The notes under the pieces were generated by a model. The model did no database searches. It was not told the DNA's origin and saw nothing but the letters and a program-made list of their open reading frames with translations. A program made the translations under genes and the position numbers. From Pseudoxanthomonas indica (lineage in GTDB: Bacteria; Pseudomonadota; Gammaproteobacteria; Xanthomonadales; Xanthomonadaceae): a stretch of DNA of 64,000 nucleotides. How positions within the stretch are numbered: the stretch's first letter is position 1; every line of letters starts with the position of its first letter. Shown here piece by piece: positions 1-7,750 of this stretch. The stretch covers positions 1-64,000 of the forward strand of contig NZ_FUZV01000001.1 in the NCBI RefSeq assembly GCF_900167565.1. The letters are read 5' to 3'.

Positions 1-1
1 C

Positions 2-217
2 ATCTCCAAGCCGGTGCACATCCTGACCACCAGCGCCACCCCGCGACGGGTGGTCAACATGACCGCCATCGCGGCGGTGGATGCGCAGATACGCGAACAG
101 TTCGAACGACTGGATCGTCTCCTCAGCCAGCAGCGCGCACGCAACTATCAGGACATTTTCGAGATCAAACCGAGGGGAAAGAAGTGGCAAGAAGCCAATC
201 CAAAGCAAGCAAGCTGA
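2..217 (+). CDS. C-terminal end of an unidentified protein (truncated by the window edge)
   Basis: The reading frame is open from base 2 and stops at 215-217, so only about 71 C-terminal residues are visible. The segment is polar, helical and rich in Q, R and L (for example IREQFERLDRLLSQQRARN), with a basic tail; no catalytic motif is visible. The stop overlaps the ATG of the next gene (TGATG), which suggests the two are co-transcribed and translationally coupled. I do not recognise the family. Confidence 0.5.
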   Translation: MSKPVHILTTSATPRRVVNMTAIAAVDAQIREQFERLDRLLSQQRARNYQDIFEIKPRGKKWQEANPKQAS

Positions 218-978
218 TGCGTCAAGGTCGCGCAGCACCGGTCAGCAGTGGCGACGCAAAAGCGCTGTTCCTGATGACGACGCTGCTACTGCCATTGCCT
301 GTGTTGGCGAGTTCTTACGAAGTAGGGGACGCAGACACTGGAAAAGGGGTGAAATTCAAAGCGCAGGTGTCCTACCTGAGGAACGAGAGCGAGGAGTCAT
401 GGGCTCGACCCGCCCTGGAGTTTGGCTGGGGATTTGCGCAGAGATTCGAGCTCACGGCCGGTAGCGGTTATGGGCTGTCCAATGTGCATGATGGAGATGA
501 AGTAACCGGGCACGAAGGCCTGCGCCTGGCCATGAAATGGAGGTTCCTCGGCGACCTGGATCAGTCGTTCAAGGCCGCCATCGAACCCGAGCTGATACTT
601 CCAACGGGAAGTCGATCCCTGCGGGGTGGTGACGACCGCACGCTCCTGACCTTGCCACTACGGGCGAGCAAGGAGTTCGAACGAACCCTGCTGACCGGTC
701 AGATTGCATGGCAGCGACCATTGGGATCGGATGAGACATTCTGGAGCGTGGGCGGCTTGGCCGAGTATCAAGCGGTGCCCGGCCTGTGGCTTGGAGCAGA
801 AATCATCCATGAAGAATCGAACAGCCAACAAGGCAAGTTCCAGCGAGGAAACGTGGGATTCCGCTGGGAAGTAGGGGAGAACTGGTCCTTGTTCGGAGCA
901 CTGGGCAGAAGTTTCAGCCACAACGAGGATGGCGTGCACACCTATGGCCGCTTGGGATTTGAGGTAGCGCTCAACTGA
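217..978 (+). CDS. Putative outer-membrane beta-barrel protein
   Basis: A 253-residue protein. The N-terminus carries a hydrophobic export signal (FLMTTLLLPLPVLAS) and the rest is a run of short amphipathic beta strands alternating with turns, ending in a strand (GRLGFEVALN), as expected for an outer-membrane barrel. It resembles the phenol-degradation/MetA-like transporter barrels in general style, but I cannot assign a substrate. The start at ATG 217 overlaps the upstream stop; ATG 271 directly before the signal core is the alternative. It lies 3 bp upstream of hutG, so it may be co-transcribed with it. Confidence 0.6.
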   Translation: MRQGRAAPVSSGDAKALFLMTTLLLPLPVLASSYEVGDADTGKGVKFKAQVSYLRNESEESWARPALEFGWGFAQRFELTAGSGYGLSNVHDGDEVTGHEGLRLAMKWRFLGDLDQSFKAAIEPELILPTGSRSLRGGDDRTLLTLPLRASKEFERTLLTGQIAWQRPLGSDETFWSVGGLAEYQAVPGLWLGAEIIHEESNSQQGKFQRGNVGFRWEVGENWSLFGALGRSFSHNEDGVHTYGRLGFEVALN

Positions 979-981
979 GCG

Positions 982-1962
982 ATGCCGGTACTGCGATTCA
1001 ACGTCGACAGCAAAGAAACAGGAATTTGCAAAGTGAGCTCATTGTGGCGAGGACGGATTGATCCGCCCGGGACGGCAGACACCTGCCGCTGGCACCAGGT
1101 TATACGGCCCATCGAAGTCGATGGCAGTCAGAAAGGCGGCATCGCCCTGTTGGGATTGGCATGCGACGAGGGCGTGCGCCGAAATGGCGGGCGGGTAGGA
1201 GCGCACGAAGGGCCAGATGCCTTGCGTCGCGCCCTGTCCAACTTGCCGGTCCTTCACACGCATGCCTTGTACGACGCAGGTGATGTGTCCTGCAAAGGAG
1301 ATGCGCTGGAAGTGGCGCAGCAGGCTTACGCGCAGAGGGCCCGGCAACTGCTCGATGCCGGCCACTTCGTCATCGGGTTGGGGGGCGGACACGAGATAGG
1401 CTTTGCCAGCTATCTCGCCCTGGCTGCGCACTTGGGGGGAGCAGACAAGCGCATCGGAATATTCAACTTTGATGCGCACTTCGACCTCCGCGAAGCAGCT
1501 CGCGCCAGTTCGGGTACTCCGTTCCTTCAGGCCATCAACCACGCGCAATCGCGGGAGATGCGGCTGACCTACCACTGCATCGGTGCGAGCCGAACCGGCA
1601 ACACCCCCCATCTGTTCGCCACAGCGGAGCGGTGCGGGGTTCGCTACATCGTCGAGGAAGAATTGTGCCCCTGGAACTGGATCGCACAAGCAGAACTGAT
1701 TCGAGGCTGGTGCGATGAGGTAGATGCCATTTACGTGACCATCTGCCTGGATGTCTTGTCCCAGTCAGTCGCGCCAGGCGTAAGCGCGCCCAATGCAGGT
1801 GGCATGGCTCTGGAAGTACTGGAAGCGCTACTGGATTCGATCATGGCGACGGGAAGGACCGTGATCATGGATGTTGCGGAACTTTGCCCGGTCCTGGACC
1901 GCGACAATGCAACGGCGCGAGTAGCCGCGCGTCTGATTCATCGCGCTGTCAGTCGACTGTAG
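982..1962 (+). CDS. hutG: Formimidoylglutamase (ureohydrolase family)
   Basis: A 326-residue arginase/ureohydrolase-family protein, predicted to hydrolyse N-formimidoyl-L-glutamate to glutamate and formamide in histidine catabolism. The two Mn-binding segments are visible as GGGHE (about 134-138) and NFDAHFD (about 162-168), followed by the substrate loop SSGTPF and the late metal motif CLDVL (the usual SxDxD is altered in the way typical of HutG rather than arginase). Length fits HutG. Other hut genes are not in the window; the preceding barrel gene is close enough to be in the same operon. Assignment to HutG rather than another ureohydrolase rests on these motif variants. Confidence 0.8.
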   Translation: MPVLRFNVDSKETGICKVSSLWRGRIDPPGTADTCRWHQVIRPIEVDGSQKGGIALLGLACDEGVRRNGGRVGAHEGPDALRRALSNLPVLHTHALYDAGDVSCKGDALEVAQQAYAQRARQLLDAGHFVIGLGGGHEIGFASYLALAAHLGGADKRIGIFNFDAHFDLREAARASSGTPFLQAINHAQSREMRLTYHCIGASRTGNTPHLFATAERCGVRYIVEEELCPWNWIAQAELIRGWCDEVDAIYVTICLDVLSQSVAPGVSAPNAGGMALEVLEALLDSIMATGRTVIMDVAELCPVLDRDNATARVAARLIHRAVSRL

Positions 1963-2088
1963 CGTTGGCTGCGTTGCCAACCCTGGGTCAGTTTCAGGAA
2001 AGGACGGAGGGTCTGCGCTGACCAGTAGCCGGCGACGCTGTGGCTGCGGGCCAAGGGATGCACCGTACGAAGGACTAGTCCATATTGT

Positions 2089-2116
2089 ATTTCGCATAAT
2101 GCAGCTTATGTACGGC
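2089..2116. repeat. Left attachment site (attL), dif-like
   Basis: A 28-bp site organised like dif: an XerC-type arm ATTTCGCATAA (2089-2099), a 6-bp centre TGCAGC and an XerD-type arm starting TTATGT (2106-2116). The 16-mer AATGCAGCTTATGTAC (2098-2113) recurs exactly at 9869-9884, bounding the prophage. The XerC arm matches dif well; the centre and the outer part of the XerD arm do not match canonical dif, so this may be a dif-like secondary site. Confidence 0.7.
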
Positions 2117-2210
2117 GCATCTGGCGGTACTACCTCAGCGTCCTCAAGCTGCTGCTGGAACGACTCTTGCAGCGTAACCGAGCCTACTCGGCTGACAGGA
2201 GGAACCTGGC

Positions 2211-2462
2211 ATGCAAATAGACCTGGACGGTGAATGGTATGGCTGGAAACAGCGCGGCCCCTACTTGGTCAGCCCTGAGGGCGACAAACTCACGTTGGAA
2301 CGCATGAAAGGCATTGTGTGGCGACTGGAAATGGAGGCGCACGTCGCGAAGGCCAGAACCGCGCGCAAGCGCAAAAACGAAATCCAACGCGGTCAACACA
2401 AAGTAGTCATCGTCGATCTGGCCGACTGGCACTCTGAGCGATTTGGAAACCGGGCCGGCTAA
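2211..2462 (+). CDS. Small prophage protein, DUF3653-like
   Basis: An 83-residue soluble protein starting with DLDGEWYGWKQRGPYLVSPEG, then a helical basic segment. The GW...G.YLVSPEG pattern resembles the small DUF3653 proteins common in Xanthomonas-type inoviruses, recognised by eye only. An AGGAGG ribosome site lies 8 nt before the ATG. It is transcribed opposite to the phage structural operon, from the region just inside attL, and may belong to a regulatory or accessory unit with the next gene. Function unknown. Confidence 0.6.
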   Translation: MQIDLDGEWYGWKQRGPYLVSPEGDKLTLERMKGIVWRLEMEAHVAKARTARKRKNEIQRGQHKVVIVDLADWHSERFGNRAG

Positions 2463-2500
2463 TTCGGTATACCATCCGGCCGTCACACACGGGGGCTGAC

Positions 2501-2914
2501 ATGGAACGCCGCGAACCGACCTTCGAGCCAGACGAACCAATCGAGTTCCGACCGCGAAGCTATCGCGGCCCTTCATCACCTGTGAGAAACCGAGACGAGT
2601 ATCTGGTTCTCAAGGTCAGCACGGGAACGGGCCTCGGCTTCCTCATTGCACTCTTGGTTTACAACGCATTCGACCGCTATCAAGACCGAAAAGATGCGGA
2701 GTTCGCCCTGAAGCAACTCAGCACCGAGCTAGCCCGCCAGAACGCAGAAGATGAGCGATTCTTAAGGGAGAATTCGATAAATGCGCCTACCCGCGCCCCA
2801 GCCAGACAGCTGCTACGCCCATTAGCACCGGACGAGCGCTGCATCAAAGGAGACAGGTTCAAGCGTATAGATCGTGGCTGGGTCCAGATAGCCAAAGAGC
2901 CTTGCCGAGACTAA
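2501..2914 (+). CDS. Single-pass membrane protein with coiled coil and C-terminal two-cysteine motif
   Basis: 137 residues: a polar, proline-rich N-terminus (about 1-35), one hydrophobic segment GLGFLIALLVYNAF (about 46-59), a charged helical/coiled-coil stretch and a C-terminal module C-I-K-G-DRFKR-I-DRGW-V-Q ending in a second Cys. The same module closes the proteins at 10078-10371 and 10387-10806 (see findings). It is located in the accessory left arm of the prophage. Topology predicts the C-terminus outside the cytoplasm, which would suit a disulfide. Function unknown. Confidence 0.6.
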   Translation: MERREPTFEPDEPIEFRPRSYRGPSSPVRNRDEYLVLKVSTGTGLGFLIALLVYNAFDRYQDRKDAEFALKQLSTELARQNAEDERFLRENSINAPTRAPARQLLRPLAPDERCIKGDRFKRIDRGWVQIAKEPCRD

Positions 2915-2945
2915 AACAAGGCTCGCTTGTACCCGCAGCGTTTAC

Positions 2946-3179
2946 TCAGAAGCCGCCGCCACCTCCACCGCCTCCACCGCCACCACCGCCGGCACCGCCA
3001 GCACCGCCACCACCACCGCCACCGCCACCACGACGATCAATCAGCTCCTTAACCTCAGGGATATTGATAATCACGCGAACGCTATCCTCGGCGCGTTTTG
3101 ACTTCAACAACGCAAGAACTGCAGTCACTAGTGATATTACGGCCGTGACCAAACTTAGAATCCCAGCAGTACAGTCCAT
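2946..3179 (-). CDS. Small membrane protein with glycine-only tail
   Basis: 77 residues counted from the second ATG, which has a GGAG ribosome site 6 nt upstream (an ATG at 3191 has none). One hydrophobic helix (about residues 6-24), a basic KSKR stop-transfer sequence, a short soluble segment and then a tail of about 25 residues almost entirely Gly with a few Ala and a terminal Phe. It is the last gene of the leftward phage operon. Gly-rich linkers are common in inovirus adsorption proteins, but here the Gly tract forms the C-terminus. Function unknown. Confidence 0.5.
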   Translation of the reverse strand: MDCTAGILSLVTAVISLVTAVLALLKSKRAEDSVRVIINIPEVKELIDRRGGGGGGGGGAGGAGGGGGGGGGGGGGF

Positions 3180-3222
3180 GTCCAGCTCCATTGTTGGGGA
3201 CGCGTTTCAAGCAATGGCTAGT

Positions 3223-3867
3223 CTAAGCAGAAACATCAATGGCGACGAGTACCGCCAGGTGGATCACATAGTAGGCAAGAAACAACCATTTGCAGCGGGC
3301 AACACTGCCTGGGAGCCTTCCCACCATCCATAAAAGCGGGATGGCTCCCAAGGCAATTAAATTGCCGTTGATGGCATACAGCGCGGCTACCGCAGCGACC
3401 ATCAGCGCAGCAGCAATTACCCACTGGCTTCTACTTTCTGCCGAAATACGCCACAAGTAAAAACCAGCCACGACCACCGCTACGCCAAACCATTCGTAGT
3501 CGACGACTGCCCCGCCCATGAGCCAAGCGATCACGGAAAGCCAGCGATTAGCGGCGGTGGCCACGTAAACGCCCAAGGCGAGCGTAAACAACACATTGAG
3601 CGGCACCCAGTAGCCAAACGCCCACGCGTGGAATGGCTGCGTCAACACGGCGAAAACGAGCATCCGGACCAACGCCCGCCGCGTCGCGTCCGGGCTTGGG
3701 TGCTGGGCAAGGTTATAGGCCAACACGATGGCGAAGATGGGAAAAACCACCCGGGCCACGTCCGTCAGCCATGGATACTGCTCGTGCAGCAGCACCTTGT
3801 TCACGTGGTCGCCGGTCATCAGGACCAAGGCCAGCCATTTGAGGACTTCCCGGCCCGCGCTGGTCAT
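3223..3867 (-). CDS. TraX-family membrane acyltransferase-like protein
   Basis: 214 residues, almost entirely hydrophobic helices, beginning MTSAGREVLKWLALVLMTGD-H-V-N-K. The K-W-L-A...MTxDHxNK signature, later FPIFA..LAYNLA and QPFHAWAF, is typical of TraX (conjugative F-pilin acetylation) and related acyltransferases. The start ATG overlaps the Zot stop (ATGA), so it is translated as part of the phage assembly operon. A plausible role is modification of a surface component such as pilin or coat, either to modify the virion or to exclude superinfection; this is inference. Confidence 0.75.
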   Translation of the reverse strand: MTSAGREVLKWLALVLMTGDHVNKVLLHEQYPWLTDVARVVFPIFAIVLAYNLAQHPSPDATRRALVRMLVFAVLTQPFHAWAFGYWVPLNVLFTLALGVYVATAANRWLSVIAWLMGGAVVDYEWFGVAVVVAGFYLWRISAESRSQWVIAAALMVAAVAALYAINGNLIALGAIPLLWMVGRLPGSVARCKWLFLAYYVIHLAVLVAIDVSA

Positions 3868-5018
3868 CGTGGCGCGGAGCCGGGTTGGCCGGCTTCGCCT
3901 TCGGTTCCCACCGCACGAACATCGCCGCGTATAAGTGGCGCCATGGGTGAAGGAGCGGACGCTTGCGCGTCCATAACCGCAGGGGCAGGCCCCTGCACCC
4001 CCATCCCCTGCCCCGCCTGCTGGCGTTCGCGGTAGGGATTGTAGATGGCCCCTCGGCGGGCCACCGTGCGGCACTCAGGCTGCGTCAGCTGGTAAACGGT
4101 GCCCTGCTCCGTCAGGCAAGTGCAGCTGTAGTCTTTCCATTCGCCCTGGGCGTCGTCACCGGACGTGGAACTCATGCAATACAGCTGAGGGTCGGCCGTT
4201 ACCGGGCGTTGGTCGAAGACCTCCGCCGACCACGGCATCATCGACAGGCGTGGCAGGTGTGCCTGGGCGTACTGCGTGGCATCGGTCCATTTGGGGGCAT
4301 CAGGATCACGACGCGACTCCCCAGCCGCAGCGGCCGCTGGCGCGGCCGCCGCGGCTGGCGCGCCTTCGTCGTTCTTGCCCACCAGCTTCCTGCCGTTCCA
4401 CCACACATAGCCCAACAGGAGTGCGGCGATACCCGCCAGCACCAAGCCGCGTTTCATCTTGCTCGACACGGTGCGCTTGACGGTGTGCACCTCGGCCGAC
4501 TTGTAGAGCGCGAAGCAATCGCTGGGATAGACCCATACCTCATGGTCTTCCGCCGCCAGCGCACGCTCGCTGCGCACGTTGTCGATGACCCGGCTACGCC
4601 GATACACGGTCGCCGACTGCTTACCGTTCTCACGGACCAGATGCTCATGCATGCCCACCAGCTGGCGGATGTTGGCATGAATCAATGTGGGGCTTTGGGT
4701 GATGAGGATGAGCCGGATGCCGACGTGGCGGATGGTTTCCATCGCTTGGATGTACGGCGGCACGGTGCCGGCAGCAGCGCGAAAGAAGCGCTGTGCTTCA
4801 TCCACCACCAGAATCGCCCCGGCTGGCAATTCCTCCCAGCGTGTGGGGTCATCAAATGCCGTAATGCCATCGATGGTGACGCCATTGAGATTGCAGACGA
4901 AAACTTCCTCGCCCGCCTTCACCGCTTCGCGGATGTACCAGACGGCGCGGAGTGACTTGCCGTTACCGGGCACGCCCGTTATGAGCGTGATGCTGGAGGT
5001 CTTGGCAATCGCGCTCAT
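3864..5018 (-). CDS. Zot/pI-like phage assembly ATPase
   Basis: 384 residues. Cytoplasmic N-terminal P-loop domain with Walker A GVPGNGKS (15-22) and Walker B AILVVDEAQ (about 68-76), one membrane helix GLVLAGIAALLLGYVWW (about 191-207) and a periplasmic C-terminal domain with paired cysteines. This is the pI/Zot morphogenesis protein that drives virion extrusion through the inner membrane. I chose the start at 5018 because it overlaps the upstream stop (ATGA) and lies just before the P-loop, as in the family; an upstream in-frame extension to 5147 has no support. Confidence 0.92.
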   Translation of the reverse strand: MSAIAKTSSITLITGVPGNGKSLRAVWYIREAVKAGEEVFVCNLNGVTIDGITAFDDPTRWEELPAGAILVVDEAQRFFRAAAGTVPPYIQAMETIRHVGIRLILITQSPTLIHANIRQLVGMHEHLVRENGKQSATVYRRSRVIDNVRSERALAAEDHEVWVYPSDCFALYKSAEVHTVKRTVSSKMKRGLVLAGIAALLLGYVWWNGRKLVGKNDEGAPAAAAAPAAAAAGESRRDPDAPKWTDATQYAQAHLPRLSMMPWSAEVFDQRPVTADPQLYCMSSTSGDDAQGEWKDYSCTCLTEQGTVYQLTQPECRTVARRGAIYNPYRERQQAGQGMGVQGPAPAVMDAQASAPSPMAPLIRGDVRAVGTEGEAGQPGSAPR

Positions 5019-5314
5019 GCCGGTGCCTTGGCGAAGAACACGCGTTTGGCCGCAATCAGCGTCAGCCCTGACACCATGATGCCCGCTGCCTTGGTGACAC
5101 CGAACAGCGCGAGCCAGCATTGATACTGGGCGGGAATCGCGTTCCACGCCGTCATTGCGTGTTCGATGAGCGGCTGGACGGCAAACTCATTCGTAGCCAG
5201 CACCAAGCCCAGGCGACCAAGAAAGCCCGCCACCATGAGCAGGCCCTTGACCGCGAGAAAGCGCATGATCCAAGGACCAATAATGGCCAGCAGTTCGGCG
5301 ATAACAACGGGCAT
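5015..5314 (-). CDS. pVI-like minor coat protein (DUF2523)
   Basis: 99 residues with three hydrophobic segments (LLAIIGPWIM, GLLMVAGFLGRLGLVLA, WLALFGVTKAAGIMVSGLTLIAA), matching the DUF2523/pVI family that caps the terminal end of filamentous virions together with pIII. It lies between the adsorption-protein and Zot genes, the canonical position. A GGGAG ribosome site precedes the ATG. Confidence 0.85.
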   Translation of the reverse strand: MPVVIAELLAIIGPWIMRFLAVKGLLMVAGFLGRLGLVLATNEFAVQPLIEHAMTAWNAIPAQYQCWLALFGVTKAAGIMVSGLTLIAAKRVFFAKAPA

Positions 5315-5317
5315 ACG

Positions 5318-6754
5318 TCAGCTCCCCAGCTGGAAGGCAACCCACAAGTAGGCGCAAGCCACCATCAACCAACCGATGAATGCGGCGACCGACCAGAACC
5401 CGGCAGGAAACTGGATGCTCTTGCCACCGATGGTCAGCGCAACCGGACACTGACCACCCGAGTTCCCGCCGAACAGATTGGGATTGAAGTCGCTGTTGTC
5501 GAACTCGTGGAAGATGGCGTTCGGGTCGACGTTGCCATGGCCGTCATCGGTGCCCAAGTTGCGCAAGGCATCGACCTCGGCCTGCTTCAACGCGGTCATG
5601 TGATCTTTGATACCGGTCTCGCCGCTACCGCCACCACCGCCGTCAAGGTTCAACTTTTCAAGCGCGCAAGTAGACCGCCACTGCATCAGCAGCTGGCTGT
5701 ATTCCAAGGCGTCGCAATTGTCGCCAGTGCATACCGGCATCGCCGCGCAACCGCCGCCGGAAATGTTGACGCGCCGACGCGTATTGCAGTCGATTCGCCA
5801 TTGAATCTTTACTTGAATGCAGGCAATCGCACTGCCTGAGCATGACGGGGGCGCGTTGCAGCTATCTCCGCCTGACGCCGTCTCCTTGTCAGGATCGTTA
5901 TCCGGATTGTCGTCGTCTTCGTCTGCCTTTCCGTCACCATCAGAGTCCTTTCCGCAGGTGCCATTCTCTCTGGGGGCCTCTCCCGCTGCACACTGCCCTT
6001 CGCCCGGCAGACAAGAACCTTGCGGACTCTTAATTTGCCCAGCAGGACAGGTGTCGCTGGCTTCCTCGCATTGCCCTTGCTGATTTACCTTCATGCCCGC
6101 CGGACACGCATTGCCACATGCACCGGTCACCGCATCTTTGACCTGGCCTTCTTCGCACACAACTTCCGGAGTTTCGCAGGCTTGAATGTAGGCGTTCCAG
6201 TACGACCCACCGCCCAGCGCCCCGCAATCTTCCTGTAGTTCGGGCGTCGTGCACACACCGGCCGCGCCGTGATTGAAGCTGCCTGTAAACGTCCCATCCG
6301 AGTTGGCGTGCCACTTTTGCGTGCAGCCATCGGTGCACGTAAACGACCCGTTACGAATTTTTCCTACCGCCGTCGACGTTGGCGGCGAGCCCGTGTAGCT
6401 GGGCTTAGCCGAACAGGTCTGCGCTGCTGGATAGCGATGGTTGCGACCGCCCAGGGTGCCGTAAAGAGCGCACGCGCCCCAGACAAGCGAATTCTTGTTT
6501 TGCACTTCACACACATAGCCCGGAAGGCTGCTGATGTTGGGATTGAAGGTGCAACGGTACTGCGCCCAAACAGTAGGTGCGCCTGCCATGTTCGCCGCGC
6601 CGCCAGCGTTACAGCCCGCGTATGCAGCGCCCTGATTCGGATAGGTGGCCTGGGCGTGTGCCTTTCCCAAACCCATCCATGCCAGCAGTAGCGCCACGAG
6701 CACGTAGGCCACGCGGCGCGCAATAGCATTGGCAAGGATGCGCTTGAAATCCAT
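5318..6754 (-). CDS. Adsorption protein (pIII-like)
   Basis: 478 residues. Signal peptide (positive start, core VAYVLVALLLAWMGL, cleavage after AHA near residue 30). Then come a cysteine-rich extracellular part with repeated CPAG/C..GQ units, an Asp-rich calcium-type segment (DSDGDGKADEDDD), further C-pairs, a Gly linker and a C-terminal membrane anchor (WSVAAFIGWLMVACAYLWVAF). This is the architecture of inovirus pIII, which binds the pilus and anchors the virion tip. The ATG overlaps the stop of the 29-residue upstream ORF by one base. Confidence 0.85.
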   Translation of the reverse strand: MDFKRILANAIARRVAYVLVALLLAWMGLGKAHAQATYPNQGAAYAGCNAGGAANMAGAPTVWAQYRCTFNPNISSLPGYVCEVQNKNSLVWGACALYGTLGGRNHRYPAAQTCSAKPSYTGSPPTSTAVGKIRNGSFTCTDGCTQKWHANSDGTFTGSFNHGAAGVCTTPELQEDCGALGGGSYWNAYIQACETPEVVCEEGQVKDAVTGACGNACPAGMKVNQQGQCEEASDTCPAGQIKSPQGSCLPGEGQCAAGEAPRENGTCGKDSDGDGKADEDDDNPDNDPDKETASGGDSCNAPPSCSGSAIACIQVKIQWRIDCNTRRRVNISGGGCAAMPVCTGDNCDALEYSQLLMQWRSTCALEKLNLDGGGGGSGETGIKDHMTALKQAEVDALRNLGTDDGHGNVDPNAIFHEFDNSDFNPNLFGGNSGGQCPVALTIGGKSIQFPAGFWSVAAFIGWLMVACAYLWVAFQLGS

Positions 6755-6843
6755 CAGTCCCAGTCGCCTGCAATGATGTACGAGGCCATGACCCACCACA
6801 GCAGGCACAGCGTCCCAAACAGTTGGTCGAAGTCAGTTCCCAT
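6754..6843 (-). CDS. 29-residue hydrophobic peptide, candidate pVII/pIX-type minor coat
   Basis: Encodes MGTDFDQLFGTLCLLWWV then MASYIIAGDWD. It is one membrane helix with acidic ends, the size and character of pVII/pIX minor tip proteins. It lies between the coat gene and pIII, and its stop overlaps the pIII start (TGATG). It has no Shine-Dalgarno sequence because the T-rich end of the preceding terminator abuts the ATG, so expression would need read-through plus unusual initiation. Confidence 0.5.
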   Translation of the reverse strand: MGTDFDQLFGTLCLLWWVMASYIIAGDWD

Positions 6844-6873
6844 AGGAAGAAAGCGGGGTGCCCTACCCCCGCT
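6844..6873 (-). terminator. Terminator after the major coat gene
   Basis: On the minus strand a 7-bp GC stem AGCGGGG / CCCCGCT (arms 6867-6873 and 6852-6858) is followed by TTTCTTCCT. It starts 7 bp after the pVIII stop. A strong terminator behind gene VIII, giving abundant coat mRNA and low read-through into pIII, is a classic filamentous-phage arrangement. Confidence 0.7.
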
Positions 6874-6880
6874 ACGTGAC

Positions 6881-7114
6881 TCAGGTCTTCGGCTTCAGCA
6901 GGCCGGTGGCGCGCAGCGTCCACAGGACTACGATGAAGGCGATGGTCGCCGCGACGGCTTCGGCACCGTACTCATCGAACAGGCCGGTGATGGTCGACAG
7001 CGCACCGCTGCCACCGCCACCGCCGGCAAAGGCCATCGGGGCGAGGGCCATGGCGGTCAGGCCAGCGACCAGGGCGGATACACGGGACTTGGACTTCGTG
7101 ACGAGATGACGCAT
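6881..7114 (-). CDS. Major coat protein (pVIII-like)
   Basis: 77-residue precursor. A basic start, hydrophobic core and AFA cleavage site (residues about 1-30) are followed by a mature protein of about 47 residues: Gly-rich start, amphipathic acidic helix, membrane helix AATIAFIVVLWTLRATGLL and a basic C-terminus KPKT that would contact DNA. This layout is diagnostic for inovirus coat proteins. Confidence 0.9.
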   Translation of the reverse strand: MRHLVTKSKSRVSALVAGLTAMALAPMAFAGGGGGSGALSTITGLFDEYGAEAVAATIAFIVVLWTLRATGLLKPKT

Positions 7115-7125
7115 GGGATTGCTCC

Positions 7126-7323
7126 TTACAAGTTGCGTTGGGGTTTGAGCAGCCGCTTGGCAGCGACCACCGAGAACAGGCTGGCGAAAAATGCGATCCC
7201 GACGACGTTGGCCTGCTCAACGGTCGGGAGGACGTTCACCCACGTCGACTGCTCCACCCACGCCTGCGCCAAGCAGGTTTGCGTGGACGAATCAAAATCG
7301 ACGCAGGTGAGAACCTTGGGCAT
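7126..7323 (-). CDS. Small phage membrane protein upstream of coat gene
   Basis: 65 residues: a polar N-terminus with two cysteines (TCVDFDSSTQTC), one hydrophobic helix VVGIAFFASLFSVVAA and a basic end KRLLKPQRNL similar in style to coat-like proteins. It lies between the ssDNA-binding protein and pVIII, a position often occupied by a minor virion protein. Exact role unknown. Confidence 0.65.
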   Translation of the reverse strand: MPKVLTCVDFDSSTQTCLAQAWVEQSTWVNVLPTVEQANVVGIAFFASLFSVVAAKRLLKPQRNL

Positions 7324-7326
7324 CGC

Positions 7327-7605
7327 TTAGGCCGCGCGCTTGGGCGCTTCGGCCACCGGCACGAGCGTCATGCGCCGGGCCAGCTCGGGGCCATAACGAC
7401 CGGGAATCACATCAGCTTCCACATCCCAGTCGTACACGCCGCTCTGCTTGTACGCCTGCTGCGGGCTGTCGATTTCCACTTCCAGCTGCACGCGCATCTG
7501 CTTGGTTTCCAGTTCCGCGTTCTGGTAATGAACCTGCTTCTGGCCAGCCTTCGTGGTGACGTAACGGCTTTGCGGTTCGCTCTTGATCGTGACTTTCGCG
7601 CTCAT
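7327..7605 (-). CDS. Phage single-stranded DNA-binding protein (gV-like)
   Basis: 92 residues: MSAKVTIKSEPQSRYVTTKA, then alternating beta strands, matching inovirus helix-destabilising proteins that coat the (+) strand before virion assembly. The GAGAGAAAAG ribosome site lies directly upstream of ATG 7605. An in-frame ATG at 7638 would add 11 residues without a ribosome site. It lies between Rep and the virion genes, as expected. Confidence 0.75.
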   Translation of the reverse strand: MSAKVTIKSEPQSRYVTTKAGQKQVHYQNAELETKQMRVQLEVEIDSPQQAYKQSGVYDWDVEADVIPGRYGPELARRMTLVPVAEAPKRAA

Positions 7606-7750
7606 GGTCTTTTCTCTCTTCGGTTGGTTGGTTGGCAAATTTCGGGCGGTACTGTGGGGTCAAGCTATGTCCCCCCTTACCCCCCATGACGGCGGCGCGG
7701 ATGGATGCTTGTTTGACCCCTACGCGATGCTTGCATCAGTCCGCCGGGTG
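7606..7750. other. Phage intergenic region with inverted repeat, candidate promoter/origin
   Basis: 145 bp between Rep and gV, the only sizeable gap in the leftward operon. It carries an 8-bp inverted repeat GGGGTCAA (7656-7663) / TTGACCCC (7713-7720) and two C6 tracts. On the minus strand TTGACC at 7663-7658 could be a -35 for the gV-coat transcript. It may also hold replication-origin elements; no known origin sequence is recognised. Confidence 0.4.

Noticed and set aside
2902..3333. Plus-strand ORF with a long proline run
   Set aside because: It is the antisense shadow of the glycine-tail gene; beyond the repeat it overlaps the TraX-like gene and has no ribosome site or domain.
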